Notes under the pieces: generated by a model
What the model saw: only the letters and a program-made list of their open reading frames with translations
Told to the model about the DNA's origin: nothing
Databases searched by the model: none
Assembly (NCBI GenBank): GCA_965238125.1
Contig: OZ250179.1
Coordinates: forward strand, 3,038,001-3,102,000
DNA from: UBA6623 sp965238125
GTDB lineage: Bacteria > Acidobacteriota > Terriglobia > Bryobacterales > UBA6623
Direction of reading: 5' to 3'
DNA: 64,000 nt
Program-made: the position numbers and the translations under genes
In this document: in pieces, positions 49,148 to 60,696 of the stretch
Position numbering within the stretch: the stretch's first letter is position 1
Layout of the letters: every line of letters starts with the position of its first letter

Positions 49148-52058
49148 GAAATTTCAACATGGTCCGGGCCTCCTAGCGCTTGTCGCGACAGGCTCGGCGC
49201 TGCTCTCGGCGCAGGCCCCGCCCGCGGGCTTAGAGCAACCGATAGCGCTGATCGTTTCCTCGCTGGACGGCGAGGTCTATCCCGAAGGACAAGACAGCGG
49301 GTTCCGGGCGGCGGCGGGGGGCGTTTTGTTCCCCGGCGACCGACTGCGGGCGGGCGACGGGGGCACCACTTTCTTGTTTTGTCCCGAGAAGGCGGAGTAC
49401 ACCCTCGCGGCCGGGACGGAAGTTGCTTTCAGCGCCGAGAAAGTGCGCACGGTAAGCGGTGAAGCGTCGACGAGAGGGGAGGCCGCGCTTTGCTCGTTGC
49501 CGCCGTTGCCGCGCGGCGTGACGGCGGCGCGCTTCCACAACGGCGGATCGTTGTCGCGCGATTTATTCGAGCAGGAGCCGCCGGCTTCCGAGTTTGCTGC
49601 TAGGGTTGCGGGCCTGCCGGCTGACTCACGCGCCACTTTGGCAGGGGAGTTGGCCGCGATTGACGCCGCGCTGGAACGCAATCCGGAGAGCTTGCCGGCG
49701 CGAGTCGCCCGGGCGGCTTTATTCGACCGGTACGGGCTGTCGATCGACGCGCGCGCCGAATACCGGGTGATCCTCGCGAAATGGCCCGACGCCGTATGGG
49801 CCGGCTCGCGGTTGTTTGTTCACGACGAGGCCGCGGCGGAAGACTCGTTGCGCGAGGCCTCGGCGGGAAGGTCGGCCGGGGAGGGGGGCGCGAGTTATGC
49901 CCTACTGGTGGGCGTTTCGGATTATCAAAACCCGCGTATTAATCCCCTACGTTTCGCGCACGAAGACGCGCTCTTGTTTCGAGAGCATCTGCTTAGCGAA
50001 CGCGGCGGTGCCTTGCCGGAAGAAAACGTCCACCTATTGATCAATGAACAGGCGACGACGTCGGCGGTACGACTGGCCTTCGATGCTCTCCTCAAAGCGC
50101 AAGCCGGGCCGGACGACACCGTGCTGGTTTTCGTTGCCAGCCACGGCACCGTCGATCCAAAGACGCGCGAGGGCTTCATCGTCACCTATGACAGCGATCC
50201 GCAAGACCTGGCCGCCACGGGGCTGCCGATGGCCGACTTGCAAGAGCTTGTCCAGACGAAGCTCGCCACCGTGGGACGCGTGCTGATTTATGTTGATGTC
50301 TGCCACGCGGGCACGATCGGCACAATTCGCGCCAAGGGCAATCGCATCAACAGCGTGATGGAAAGGCTCGGCGAGGCTGACGGCGAAATCGTCGGTTTCA
50401 TGGCGAGCCGTCCGCGCGATGTTTCCTACGAAGGCCCACAGTACGGCGGCGGGCACGGCGCGTTCAGCTATTTCCTGCTCAACGCGTTGAACGGCGCCGC
50501 TGATTATGACCAGGACGGCAATGTCAATATCTCCGACCTGATCGACTACGTGGAATCGCGGGTCGAGGAGGGGACATACAATCGACAACACCCGCGTGAC
50601 TTCGGGGTTTTCGACAACGATCTGATCGTCGCCGATCTCGGCAAGCCGGGCGTGGAGATCCCGGAATGGACCGGGGTGGCGGCCGGGGGTGAAACGGCGG
50701 GGGATGCCGCGGGACGCAGTCTTTCCAGGCGATCGATTGTGCCGCCAGCGCCGCCGATTCCGCGCGGGCGAAGGGATTTGGCGGCGGATATCCGGCTTTT
50801 CCAAGACGCGGTGGAGAACGATCGCTTGCTGCCCGGCGAGCGCGACAATGCGTTTCAGGTTCTCGGGGGGCTGCGGCGGAGTTTACCCAAACCGCGTTAT
50901 CTCGAGCAGTCGAACCTGTTGCGTTCGGCGCTTGAAATCAAGGGGCAGCAAGTGTTGCTGCGGTATCTGCAGGGCGATCAAATTCCCCAAACGCGGGAGG
51001 ATTTTCTTGCCGGGGCGGCGTATTTGGAGCAAGCGAAGGTTCTCACGCCGGAGTCTTTGTTGCTGGAGGCGCGGGCGGCGTTTTGCTTGGGGCGCGTAGC
51101 GATCTTCGACAAGGACTACCCCCGAGCGCGGACTTTGCTCGAACGGGCGGCAAGGCTCGACCCGGCCGGGGCGTATTCGTTCAATGCCTTGGGAATCGCG
51201 TATCTCGAACAGGCCGACTATGAACGCGCGGCGGCGGCTTTCCGGGATGCCATCCAGCGCGCGGGCCGGTGGGCTTATCCCTATCACAATTTGGCGCTGA
51301 CGTATCTTCAGAGAGGAGATTACACCAACGCCGTTGCGACCTATGGGGACGCCATCGAGCAGGCCCCGGATTTCGCTTATCTTTCGTATAACCTGGGATT
51401 GGTTTACCAGAAACTCAATCGCGGGCGAGAGGCGGAGAAAGCGTTTATCGAGGCCGAACGCAAGGCGGCGAATCTCGACGAGCGCACCCGTGCGCGGCAC
51501 ACCGCGCTGGCCCGCAACGCTCGGGGCTATTCAAAGGCCGCCGCGGGCAAGGCGCGTCACGCCGAACAGCTCTATCGGGAAGCGCTCGGGCTCGACGAGG
51601 GGCTGCTCGAAGCACGCCACAATTTGGCCGTTTTGTTAAGCGGAGGTAGCGAGGGACGATTCGAGGAGGCGCTCGGGCTTTGGCGGGAGAACTTGTCGCG
51701 AGACCCGGCGTACTTGCCTTCGAGGCTGAGCTTGGCTCGGGCGCTGGAACGTGTTGAGAGGTTCGATGAGGCGGCTGTCGAGTATGAGAGAGTGGTCGAG
51801 CTGCAACCGGGTTACAGTGCGGCACGGCTGCGGCTGGCGGACCTTTATCTTGCATCGCAAGATGCAGAAAAAGCCGGCGAGCATTTGGAAGAGGCGCGGA
51901 AGGCGCAACCGGGGAATGCGCGTGTGCATGAGAAGATCGGTGACGCGCTGACTCAGTCAGGCGACCGAACGCGGGCCGAGGCAGCCTACCGCCGCGCGCT
52001 CGAGAGGTCGAGCGACAAGAAGACGCGGAAGCGGATTCGGCGAAAATTACGGGAATAG
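49134..52058 (+). CDS. Caspase-like (C14) protease with FecR-like and TPR regions
   Basis: 974 residues. A signal peptide or anchor (residues 10-27) is followed by a FecR-like beta domain (GEVYPEG, GVLFPGDRLRAGDGG, about 35-105). A caspase p20-like domain (about 253-480) has YALLVGVSDYQNPRINPLRFAHEDALLFREHL, catalytic His337 (VFVASHGT) and Cys390 (IYVDVCHAGTI), both preserved. EF-hand-like DQDGNVNISDLIDYV follows, then at least eight TPR repeats to the end. It is likely periplasmic or surface-facing, cleaving after a basic or acidic residue that cannot be predicted. It overlaps ogt and is followed 3 bp later by a DUF4202 gene. Confidence 0.92.
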   Translation: MQALKKFQHGPGLLALVATGSALLSAQAPPAGLEQPIALIVSSLDGEVYPEGQDSGFRAAAGGVLFPGDRLRAGDGGTTFLFCPEKAEYTLAAGTEVAFSAEKVRTVSGEASTRGEAALCSLPPLPRGVTAARFHNGGSLSRDLFEQEPPASEFAARVAGLPADSRATLAGELAAIDAALERNPESLPARVARAALFDRYGLSIDARAEYRVILAKWPDAVWAGSRLFVHDEAAAEDSLREASAGRSAGEGGASYALLVGVSDYQNPRINPLRFAHEDALLFREHLLSERGGALPEENVHLLINEQATTSAVRLAFDALLKAQAGPDDTVLVFVASHGTVDPKTREGFIVTYDSDPQDLAATGLPMADLQELVQTKLATVGRVLIYVDVCHAGTIGTIRAKGNRINSVMERLGEADGEIVGFMASRPRDVSYEGPQYGGGHGAFSYFLLNALNGAADYDQDGNVNISDLIDYVESRVEEGTYNRQHPRDFGVFDNDLIVADLGKPGVEIPEWTGVAAGGETAGDAAGRSLSRRSIVPPAPPIPRGRRDLAADIRLFQDAVENDRLLPGERDNAFQVLGGLRRSLPKPRYLEQSNLLRSALEIKGQQVLLRYLQGDQIPQTREDFLAGAAYLEQAKVLTPESLLLEARAAFCLGRVAIFDKDYPRARTLLERAARLDPAGAYSFNALGIAYLEQADYERAAAAFRDAIQRAGRWAYPYHNLALTYLQRGDYTNAVATYGDAIEQAPDFAYLSYNLGLVYQKLNRGREAEKAFIEAERKAANLDERTRARHTALARNARGYSKAAAGKARHAEQLYREALGLDEGLLEARHNLAVLLSGGSEGRFEEALGLWRENLSRDPAYLPSRLSLARALERVERFDEAAVEYERVVELQPGYSAARLRLADLYLASQDAEKAGEHLEEARKAQPGNARVHEKIGDALTQSGDRTRAEAAYRRALERSSDKKTRKRIRRKLRE

Positions 52059-52061
52059 AAC

Positions 52062-52664
52062 GTGGCGCCGACTTTCGAACTTTCCGAACGTTTCGAGAAG
52101 GCTGTTGAGCGGATCGACGCGGCCAACCTCGAGGACCCGAATGTCGAGATGGATGGGGGTGAGGAGCAGCCCAAGGAATTGCTCTATTCGCGACGCATGA
52201 CGGCCGCTCTCGATCGCTTTGCGCCCAATGCGCCCGAGACAGTTCGCTTGGCGGTGCGGGCGCAGCATATTCAACGTTGGAAGATTCCGCGCGACAGCTA
52301 CCCGAAAGACCGTCAAGGGTATCGTCGCTGGCGGGTCGAGTTGGGGAAGTTTCATGCCGAGACGGCCGGCGGGATTTTGCGTGAAGTCGGATACGACGAG
52401 GTATGCGTCGAGCGCGTTGGGGCGTTGTTACGTAAAGAGAGGCTGAAGGTGGATGCCGAGTGCCAATTGCTGGAGGACGTGATCTGCTTGGTTTTTCTGG
52501 AGCATTACTTTGGAGATTTCGCCGGGCAGCACGAAGAGGAGAAGCTGCTCGACATCATCCGCAAAACGTGGCGGAAGATGTCGGAACGAGGGCACGAGGC
52601 GGCGCTTGGGTTGGCATTGCCCGAGCATTTGCGCGGGTTGGTGGGTAAGGCGCTGGGGGGCTAG
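52062..52664 (+). CDS. DUF4202 domain protein
   Basis: 200 residues from a GTG 4 nt after the caspase stop, so translation is coupled. It shows the DUF4202 pattern: AVERIDAANLEDPN, PKELLYSRRMTAALDRFAP, LAVRAQHIQRWKIPRDSYPKDRQGYRRWR and CLVFLEHYFGDFAGQHEEEKLLDIIRKTWRKMS. The family has no established function; the conserved His and Glu/Asp residues recall HD-type hydrolases. Cytoplasmic. Confidence 0.88.
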   Translation: MAPTFELSERFEKAVERIDAANLEDPNVEMDGGEEQPKELLYSRRMTAALDRFAPNAPETVRLAVRAQHIQRWKIPRDSYPKDRQGYRRWRVELGKFHAETAGGILREVGYDEVCVERVGALLRKERLKVDAECQLLEDVICLVFLEHYFGDFAGQHEEEKLLDIIRKTWRKMSERGHEAALGLALPEHLRGLVGKALGG

Positions 52665-52789
52665 GCAGTCGGTTCCGAAGAAGGTCGAGACTGATTTCCT
52701 GCCAGCGCTTCGCGGCTATTGTGCTCTCGGAATTCTTTCGGCGAATCGCGGACAGTGGTTTGCGGGCGGTAGTTCGCGGCTCGGTTTGA

Positions 52790-54724
<1,935 letters not shown>

Positions 54725-54825
54725 TCGTTATCTTCTCACGGTCTTCTGGAGATGCGAACCGAGCCAGGCCGAGAAGTGCGGTTCGGCGTGGGTTGCCGAG
54801 GGTCAAAGACCGTGCGGGACTCGCC

Positions 54826-56199
54826 TCACTCCTCTACGCCAATCTGGGACAAGCGATAGCGCAGGGCATTCCGGGTTACCCCCAGCAAGCGGGCTGCCTG
54901 ACTCTTATTGTCGCCGCTTCGGCGCATCGCCTCGCGGATCAACTCCTGCTCATACTGCTCGAGCGTCATGCCTTCCGGTAAGAAGGCGACCTCTCCGGCG
55001 GAGGCCGACGCGCCCCTTTGTTGATCGAGATGAATGTCGTTGGGTCCGACGGTTTCCGCCCTCGCGAGCACCATCGCACGCTCAATGATGTTCTCCAGTT
55101 CCCGGACATTCCCCGGCCAATGGTATGCGGTCAACTTCTCGCGGGCCGTGTCGCCGATGCTCCTCACGCGATTGCCCGTGTCGGCGGCGAATTTTTCGCG
55201 AAAGTGATCCACGAGATAAGGAATGTCTTCCTTGCGCTCGCGCAAAGGCGGCAGGTTGATGGGCAAGACGTTCAGCCGGTAGTACAGATCCTCTCGAAAG
55301 GTGCCTTGCTCGAGTGCGACCCGCAAGTCTTGGTTGGTGGCGGCGACGATTCTCACGTCGACCTCGGTCGTCTTGGTGCTGCCGAGGCGTTCAAACTCGC
55401 GTTCCTGCAACACCCGCAGCAATTTCACTTGCACGGCCGGCGGTACGTCGCCGATTTCGTCCAAGAAAACCGTACCCCCATCCGCCTGCTCGAATTTCCC
55501 CGGATGGGGCTGCGTCGCCCCGGTGAAGGCGCCTTTCTCATAACCGAAGAGCTCGGCTTCCATGAGGTTTTCGGGAATGGCCGAGCAGTTGATCTTCACA
55601 AACGGGTTTTCCCGTCGCGGCGAGTTCACGTGAATGGCGCGCGCGAGCATACCCTTCCCAGTTCCGCTTTCACCTCCAAGCAAGACGGTTGTTCGGGTTG
55701 GAGCCACGCGCCCGGCGGCATCGAAGATTTCCTGCATCTTCGGGCTGCGGCCAATAATGTGTCCGAAATCATAGCGGCGTTCCAGCTCGGCTTTTAGTTT
55801 GAGATTCTCGTCTCGTAGGGAGTACAGCTCAAGAACCTTGGCGATTGTCATCGTCAGGTCCTCGAGCGAGAACGGCTTGAGAACGTAATCTCCGGCTCCG
55901 GCTTTCATAGCCTGAACCGCGGTCTCCACCGTGCCGAAGGCGGTCATCACGACAACGGGCAATGACGGGTAGCGGTCGCGGACTCGGCCCAGAAATTCGA
56001 GCCCGTCCATGCCGGGCAGGCGTAGGTCGGTCAACACGAGAGCGAAACCGTTGTCGCCTGTTTGCGCTTTGTTGAGGCGTTCCAGACCCTGCTCGGCTGA
56101 TTCCGCCTTGGCAACCTGGTAACCCGAGCCTTGGAGTTGCAGCTCCAAGACCCGCAACATCTTTGTTTCGTCTTCCACAATGAGGATGCGCTTCGCCAT
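54826..56199 (-). CDS. NtrC-family sigma54-dependent response regulator
   Basis: 457 residues. Receiver domain with phospho-acceptor Asp58 (LVLTDLRLPGMDG); AAA+ domain with Walker A GESGTGKG (usually ending in E), GAFTGA in YEKGAFTGATQ, which contacts sigma54, and Walker B GGTVFLDEIGDV; a C-terminal Fis-type HTH (SQAARLLGVTRNALRYRLSQIG). It would activate sigma54 promoters after phosphorylation by the sensor kinase encoded upstream on the same strand; an R2 hairpin repeat sits in the spacer between them. Confidence 0.95.
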   Translation of the reverse strand: MAKRILIVEDETKMLRVLELQLQGSGYQVAKAESAEQGLERLNKAQTGDNGFALVLTDLRLPGMDGLEFLGRVRDRYPSLPVVVMTAFGTVETAVQAMKAGAGDYVLKPFSLEDLTMTIAKVLELYSLRDENLKLKAELERRYDFGHIIGRSPKMQEIFDAAGRVAPTRTTVLLGGESGTGKGMLARAIHVNSPRRENPFVKINCSAIPENLMEAELFGYEKGAFTGATQPHPGKFEQADGGTVFLDEIGDVPPAVQVKLLRVLQEREFERLGSTKTTEVDVRIVAATNQDLRVALEQGTFREDLYYRLNVLPINLPPLRERKEDIPYLVDHFREKFAADTGNRVRSIGDTAREKLTAYHWPGNVRELENIIERAMVLARAETVGPNDIHLDQQRGASASAGEVAFLPEGMTLEQYEQELIREAMRRSGDNKSQAARLLGVTRNALRYRLSQIGVEE

Positions 56200-56233
56200 G
56201 GGTTCCTACAGGACTGTGAAAAAACCGGGTACA

Positions 56234-56424
56234 GTTCCGTTGCTATGAATCCGCGGATTCATAGTACCGCCATGAAAACGGGCGCCGACGGGCCGAAGGG
56301 TCGGGCGAGAGCTTCCCGCCGCGCTTTCAATGGCTGGGCGGGTAAGGATTCAGGGTTCCGCCTTCGGCTCCACCCTGGGCTATATTCCTGCCGCCGCTTC
56401 GCGGCTCAAGGAGTTCGCGGTCTG
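56234..56424 (+). repeat. Dispersed hairpin repeat R2, copy c, flanked by a 9-bp direct repeat
   Basis: 191 bp starting GTTCCGTTGCTATGAATC, with a perfect palindrome at 56243-56264, a CAGGGTTCCGCC/GGCTCCACCCTG hairpin and terminal CCGCTTCGCGGC. It is bordered by CCGGGTACA at 56225-56233 and 56425-56433, which looks like a target duplication. It separates the sensor kinase gene from its response regulator. Confidence 0.7.
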
Positions 56425-56451
56425 CCGGGTACAAACGTAATGTACAATACT

Positions 56452-57672
56452 CTACGCCTCCGCTTCCATCGACGTCGGCAACTGTACGAGAAACGTCGAG
56501 CCTTCGCCGGGGCGACTGGTTACTGAGATCGTTCCATCGTGACTGTCGACGAATTTCGAGACCATCGCTAATCCCAATCCGACGCCGTGCGCCTTCGTGG
56601 TGAAAAACGGATTGAAGATGTCTTCCAACTGTTCGTCCGGAATGCCTTCGCCACTGTCGGCGATCTCGAGATGCGCGTAAGCGCCGCGGCGTCTCGTTTC
56701 AACCCGCAGAGTCCCGCCTTCGGGCATCGCCTCGTAGGCGTTCAGCAAGAGATTAAAAACCGTACTTTCGATCAATGTCGCATCGAAACGGAAGGGCGCC
56801 AATTGGGCCAGCTTCTTGTGGACCTGTAGAGGCGTATCGCTTCCCTTACGCTGTTCATCAAGTTGCGAAAGAGCGCGCTCGACCACGGCGTTGAGGTCGT
56901 GAGTTTCTTTCTGGAGTTGGGAGGGGCGCGCGAAATCCAGAAAACGCGTCACCAGACCATTGAGGCGACTCACCTCGGAGCGGACAAATCCCGAGACTTC
57001 CAGCGCCACGTCATTTTCCGGGCTGACGTTCTTTTCCAGCAACTCCGCCGACGCCGAAATCACTCCCAACGGATTGCGAATCTCGTGCGCCAACCCGGCC
57101 GAGAGTTGCCCCAGCGCGGCCAGCCGCTCGGAGCGCTGGACCTGAGCTTGGGCTTCGATCAGCTCGCGGTTGGCTTGGGCCAAGTGCTCGGTCTTGGCGC
57201 GATTTTCCGTCGCGAAGCGGTTGACCAGGATCGCGCTCAAGAAGAAGAACAGCACCCGAACAATCAACTCCCGTTGGCCTTCCGGAGGCACGTAGGCGGT
57301 TTCGTAGTCCACCGCCAACAGAAACGAAAGATAGATGCCCGAAGTCGCCAGCGTCGACAGCATCGTGCCCGCCAGCCCGAAATTCGACGCTGCCGAAACC
57401 ACCGGCAGCAGGAAAATCAGGTAGTAGCTGCTCTCAAGCCCGCCGGTTTCCGCAACCAACCAAAAGCACAGCGTCAGCTTCACGGCGATCGAAAGCGCGG
57501 CGCTCGTCGTGTCGTCGATAACGCCGAGATAGACTTCCGCGATCTGAACCCCGCCCAGAGCCGTCAGAACCAGCCACTCATACGGCGAATGCTCGGCCTT
57601 TGTCATGCCCAAGGCGGCCAGGGCCCCCAGCAGGATCAGCCAGACCATGTCGATTGCGCGGATTTTGGGCAT
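56452..57672 (-). CDS. Membrane sensor histidine kinase (NtrB/ZraS-type)
   Basis: 406 residues. The first about 150 residues contain around six hydrophobic segments forming a membrane sensor without a large periplasmic loop, then a short coiled coil (AQANRELIEAQAQVQRSERLAAL). HisKA H-box His196 (SAGLAHEIRNPLGVI), N-box NLLLNAYEAMPEGG, G-boxes DSGEGIPDEQ and TTKAHGVGLGLAMV. The signal sensed is unknown. The cognate regulator is the NtrC-type gene 252 bp downstream. Confidence 0.94.
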   Translation of the reverse strand: MPKIRAIDMVWLILLGALAALGMTKAEHSPYEWLVLTALGGVQIAEVYLGVIDDTTSAALSIAVKLTLCFWLVAETGGLESSYYLIFLLPVVSAASNFGLAGTMLSTLATSGIYLSFLLAVDYETAYVPPEGQRELIVRVLFFFLSAILVNRFATENRAKTEHLAQANRELIEAQAQVQRSERLAALGQLSAGLAHEIRNPLGVISASAELLEKNVSPENDVALEVSGFVRSEVSRLNGLVTRFLDFARPSQLQKETHDLNAVVERALSQLDEQRKGSDTPLQVHKKLAQLAPFRFDATLIESTVFNLLLNAYEAMPEGGTLRVETRRRGAYAHLEIADSGEGIPDEQLEDIFNPFFTTKAHGVGLGLAMVSKFVDSHDGTISVTSRPGEGSTFLVQLPTSMEAEA

Positions 57673-57974
57673 TCTGTTCGTTTCTGCTCAAGCTTACTAT
57701 CTTTGCCTTCGGCGCGACTCGCGCGAAGGGAGCTTTTCGCGCTTGGCCGTCACCAGTCGCCGCGGGGCTCGGTTTCGCCGTCGGCGCTTAACCCTAAAAA
57801 ACATTGCACCCGGAAGCAACTTCCGTCGGAACTGTTTGCTCTTGTAAGTGGTTATGCCACACCCGATCTCCGGGAAAACTCTCATGGACGGCGATAGGGG
57901 AACACATTATACTTTCCGAGGATGCGGGTACTACTACCCGGCGCAGTGCGTCCATATTCAGGGCATGGCAGCAA
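57673..57974. other. Divergent intergenic region, sensor kinase / amidase
   Basis: About 300 bp. TATACT (57908-57913) is a plausible -10 for the amidase gene, with only a weak TGGACG-like -35. No gene or repeat family was recognised. Confidence 0.35.
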
Positions 57975-59450
57975 ATGGAAGCGTTTCCCAACAAGGAATC
58001 GCGCCGCTTGATCGAGGATTACGGCGCAAAGATCGCGGAGCCGCAGAAGCGTCTGGAATTCGTGCTGCGCTCCGGAAAGGCGGTTCGGGACAACCCGGCT
58101 GGCGGCCGCATGCACCCGCTCGGACCTTGGGGGCGGCGTTTGTCGGCCCTCGACGCGATGTGCAAGGCGTCGTTGTTGCCGACCGAAACACTGGAGATTT
58201 CTCTGGGAGACCGCGTTTCGTTGGCGGGGTTGCGGTTGTTACGTGTGCCGATCGTCCATTGGAAATTCGCCCTGGCTTCGGTCGGCGTCCTGGTGATCTT
58301 CACGCAGGCGCGCAACATATGCTTCTCGGAGATCGGCGCGCAGCCGAAACCGGTGCATGCGGCGAACGCGGATGAGCCGTCGCGCGGGGAAAACAATCGC
58401 CTCGAAAGCGAGGAAACCGAGGGCGACGCCGCGGATGCGAACCGGCAACGGTCGGCGGGGCCCCCCGCGACGTCCGATGGCTCGGAGAGCCGAAAACTCG
58501 ACGTATGGCTGGTGAAGACCGATGCGGAGAGTGAACTCTACAGCAACGGATTGCGCATTTCAAACCGCCGCCTGACGCATACCGGCCCGAGAAATTACGG
58601 CGTCTACTCGCGAGGGCCCGGCAACGAGACGACCGAAATCGACCGCCGCTCGCGGCCCGTCGGTCTGGTTTACCACACCACGGAAAGCGACTTGCCGACC
58701 TTCGAGCGAACCAACAACCAAGCGATCCGTTACGAGGGGCGCAAGCTGCTGGGGTACATCAGCCGCGAGCAGCTGTACCATTTCGTCATCGATCGCTTCG
58801 GTCAGGTTCACCGCATCGTGCCCGAGAGCGAGTACGCCTTTCACGCCGGTTACTCGCTGTGGGCCGACGGCGGCGAACTCTACATCAATCTCAACCAGAG
58901 CTTCATCGGAATCTCGTTCGAATCGCGGCCGAAGGCGGCGGGACCCGATACTCCTCCCGAGGAGGGTGTGACCGAGGCCCAGTTCGCCGGCGCGCGTCTG
59001 CTGACCGAGATGCTGCGCGAGAAGTTTTCGATCCTGGAAATCAATTGCGTCACCCACGAGATGGTTTCAGTCAATCCGAACAAGATGTTGATCGGCTACC
59101 ACACCGATTGGCGGGGCCGCTTTCCTTTCGCGAAAGTCGGCTTGAGCGACAACTATCAAGCCGTGCTGGTCGGGCCGGCCGAATGGGGATTCGGATATGA
59201 CTCGGATTTTGTGAGCGATTTGGGCGGCGATGTTTGGCCGGGCATTCGCCGCTCCGAGGCACTGTTTCGCCGTGAGGCGAAGCGTAGAAAACTATCGTTG
59301 CGGCAATACCGGCGACAACAAGGACGGCGCTTTCTGGCGCTGGTCCGAAACGTGAAGAAGACGACTCCCGCGCGGACCTGGGCGGATCACGTATCCGCCG
59401 CCGCGCCGGAAACCGACTTAGTGTCGGTGCATAGTACGGGGGCGCTGTGA
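57975..59450 (+). CDS. Membrane-anchored N-acetylmuramoyl-L-alanine amidase-like protein
   Basis: 491 residues from the Met at 57975 (MEAFPNKESRRLIEDYG). A basic cytoplasmic N-terminal region (1-96), one membrane helix (about 97-115, KFALASVGVLVIF), a low-complexity acidic linker, then an Amidase_2/PGRP-like domain (about 215-415): GLVYHTTESD, YHFVIDRFGQVHRIVPESEYAFHAGYS, NLNQSFIGISFES, CVTHEMVSVNPNKMLIGYHTDWRGRFPF. The histidines in VYHTT and GYHTDW are candidates for zinc ligands. It would cut the peptidoglycan amide bond between MurNAc and L-Ala. The start of the actin-like gene follows 32 bp after the stop. Confidence 0.82.
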   Translation: MEAFPNKESRRLIEDYGAKIAEPQKRLEFVLRSGKAVRDNPAGGRMHPLGPWGRRLSALDAMCKASLLPTETLEISLGDRVSLAGLRLLRVPIVHWKFALASVGVLVIFTQARNICFSEIGAQPKPVHAANADEPSRGENNRLESEETEGDAADANRQRSAGPPATSDGSESRKLDVWLVKTDAESELYSNGLRISNRRLTHTGPRNYGVYSRGPGNETTEIDRRSRPVGLVYHTTESDLPTFERTNNQAIRYEGRKLLGYISREQLYHFVIDRFGQVHRIVPESEYAFHAGYSLWADGGELYINLNQSFIGISFESRPKAAGPDTPPEEGVTEAQFAGARLLTEMLREKFSILEINCVTHEMVSVNPNKMLIGYHTDWRGRFPFAKVGLSDNYQAVLVGPAEWGFGYDSDFVSDLGGDVWPGIRRSEALFRREAKRRKLSLRQYRRQQGRRFLALVRNVKKTTPARTWADHVSAAAPETDLVSVHSTGAL

Positions 59451-59482
59451 ACGCCTCGCAGAGAACAAAGAGGAGAAAGAAG

Positions 59483-60475
59483 ATGGCTAACAAGAAGAAC
59501 GTCAAAGGACTCGATGTCGGCACCAGCCGCATCGTCGTCGCCCGTCACGGAGAGGACGGGCACGAATTCGAACAACAACTCAACGCGTTCGTACAAATTC
59601 CGCATTCGCGTATCACCGTGAGCATGTTGAAGAAGAAAGGTATTCCGCACCGCGTCGATGGCGACATCTGCTATACCTTCGGGAACGGCTCGGAGCAGTT
59701 CGCCAATATGGTGGGCGGCGACTCGCGGCGGCCGATGAACAGCGGTTTACTGAACCCCGACGAGCCGAAGAGCCTCGAGATGATCGAGGAAGCGCTCAAG
59801 AAGATGTGCGGCGAGGCCGAATCGGGCGAAAAGATCTGCTTCAGCGTTCCGGCGGCGCCGACCGAGCGGGCCAACGACCTGACCTTCCACCAGAACACCG
59901 TCCGGCAGATGCTCGAAAGCCTCGGCTATAAGGTGATGAGCCTCAACGAGGGCTTGGCCGTTGTTTTCGCGGAGCTCGAAGACGAGGCGTTTACCGGCAT
60001 CGGCATCAGCTTCGGCGGTGGAATGTGCAACGTGTCGATCGCCTACCTCGGCATGTCGGCTCTGTCATTCTGCACGGTACGCGCCGGCGACTACATCGAC
60101 CACAGCACAGCGTCGGTGACAAGTGAAACCCCGACCAGCGTGCGGCTCTACAAAGAGAGCGGCTTCACGCTGAACGGGCTGTCCCAGAACAGCCTCGACC
60201 AGGCGCTGGCGGTCTACTACGGCGACATGATCCGCGGGATGGTTGAGCGGCTGGAGCAGGAAGTTTCGCGCACGAAGAAGCTGCCGCGCTTTGACGAAGC
60301 CATTCCGATGGCGGTCAGCGGGGGCAGCGTGCAAGCCCGCGGGTTCAAGAAGGAGCTCGAGAAAGCGATGAAGAAGGTCAAGCTGCCGTTTGAGATCTCT
60401 GAAATCAAGTTGGCCGAGGACCCCTTCAACAGCACGGCGAAGGGCGCCCTGATGGCCGCGACGATCGAGATGTAG
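59483..60475 (+). CDS. Actin/Hsp70-superfamily (MreB-like) ATPase, unusual branch
   Basis: 330 residues from the ATG at 59483, preceded by AGAGGAG. Actin-fold signatures: phosphate-1 GLDVGTSRIVVAR (9-21), the hinge and helix around QNTVRQMLESLGYKVMSLNEGLAVVFAEL, phosphate-2 IGISFGGGMCNVSIAYLG and the adenosine motif MAVSGGSVQARGF. There is no membrane anchor helix of FtsA or PilM type and no substrate-binding domain of DnaK. It is shorter and diverged from canonical MreB. The gene directly follows the membrane amidase, so a role in positioning wall hydrolysis is possible but inferred. Confidence 0.75.
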   Translation: MANKKNVKGLDVGTSRIVVARHGEDGHEFEQQLNAFVQIPHSRITVSMLKKKGIPHRVDGDICYTFGNGSEQFANMVGGDSRRPMNSGLLNPDEPKSLEMIEEALKKMCGEAESGEKICFSVPAAPTERANDLTFHQNTVRQMLESLGYKVMSLNEGLAVVFAELEDEAFTGIGISFGGGMCNVSIAYLGMSALSFCTVRAGDYIDHSTASVTSETPTSVRLYKESGFTLNGLSQNSLDQALAVYYGDMIRGMVERLEQEVSRTKKLPRFDEAIPMAVSGGSVQARGFKKELEKAMKKVKLPFEISEIKLAEDPFNSTAKGALMAATIEM

Positions 60476-60696
60476 CGGCCGTTCTCGGGAAAGGGGGCGG
60501 GCTCGAACCAGGCTCGTCCCCAATCGACCCCGACTTGAGGCGCTCCTCGAGGCGTGCCCCGCCACCATTCGTGCCGAAACGTCTTTCCCCACACCTCAGC
60601 CCGGATCGCCTCTACTCAAGAAGCAACCACTCACGGCGCGATATCCTGAAAACATCAGCCCGCCGTCGGACTTCGAGGAGTCCCCGCTGCTGTTCC

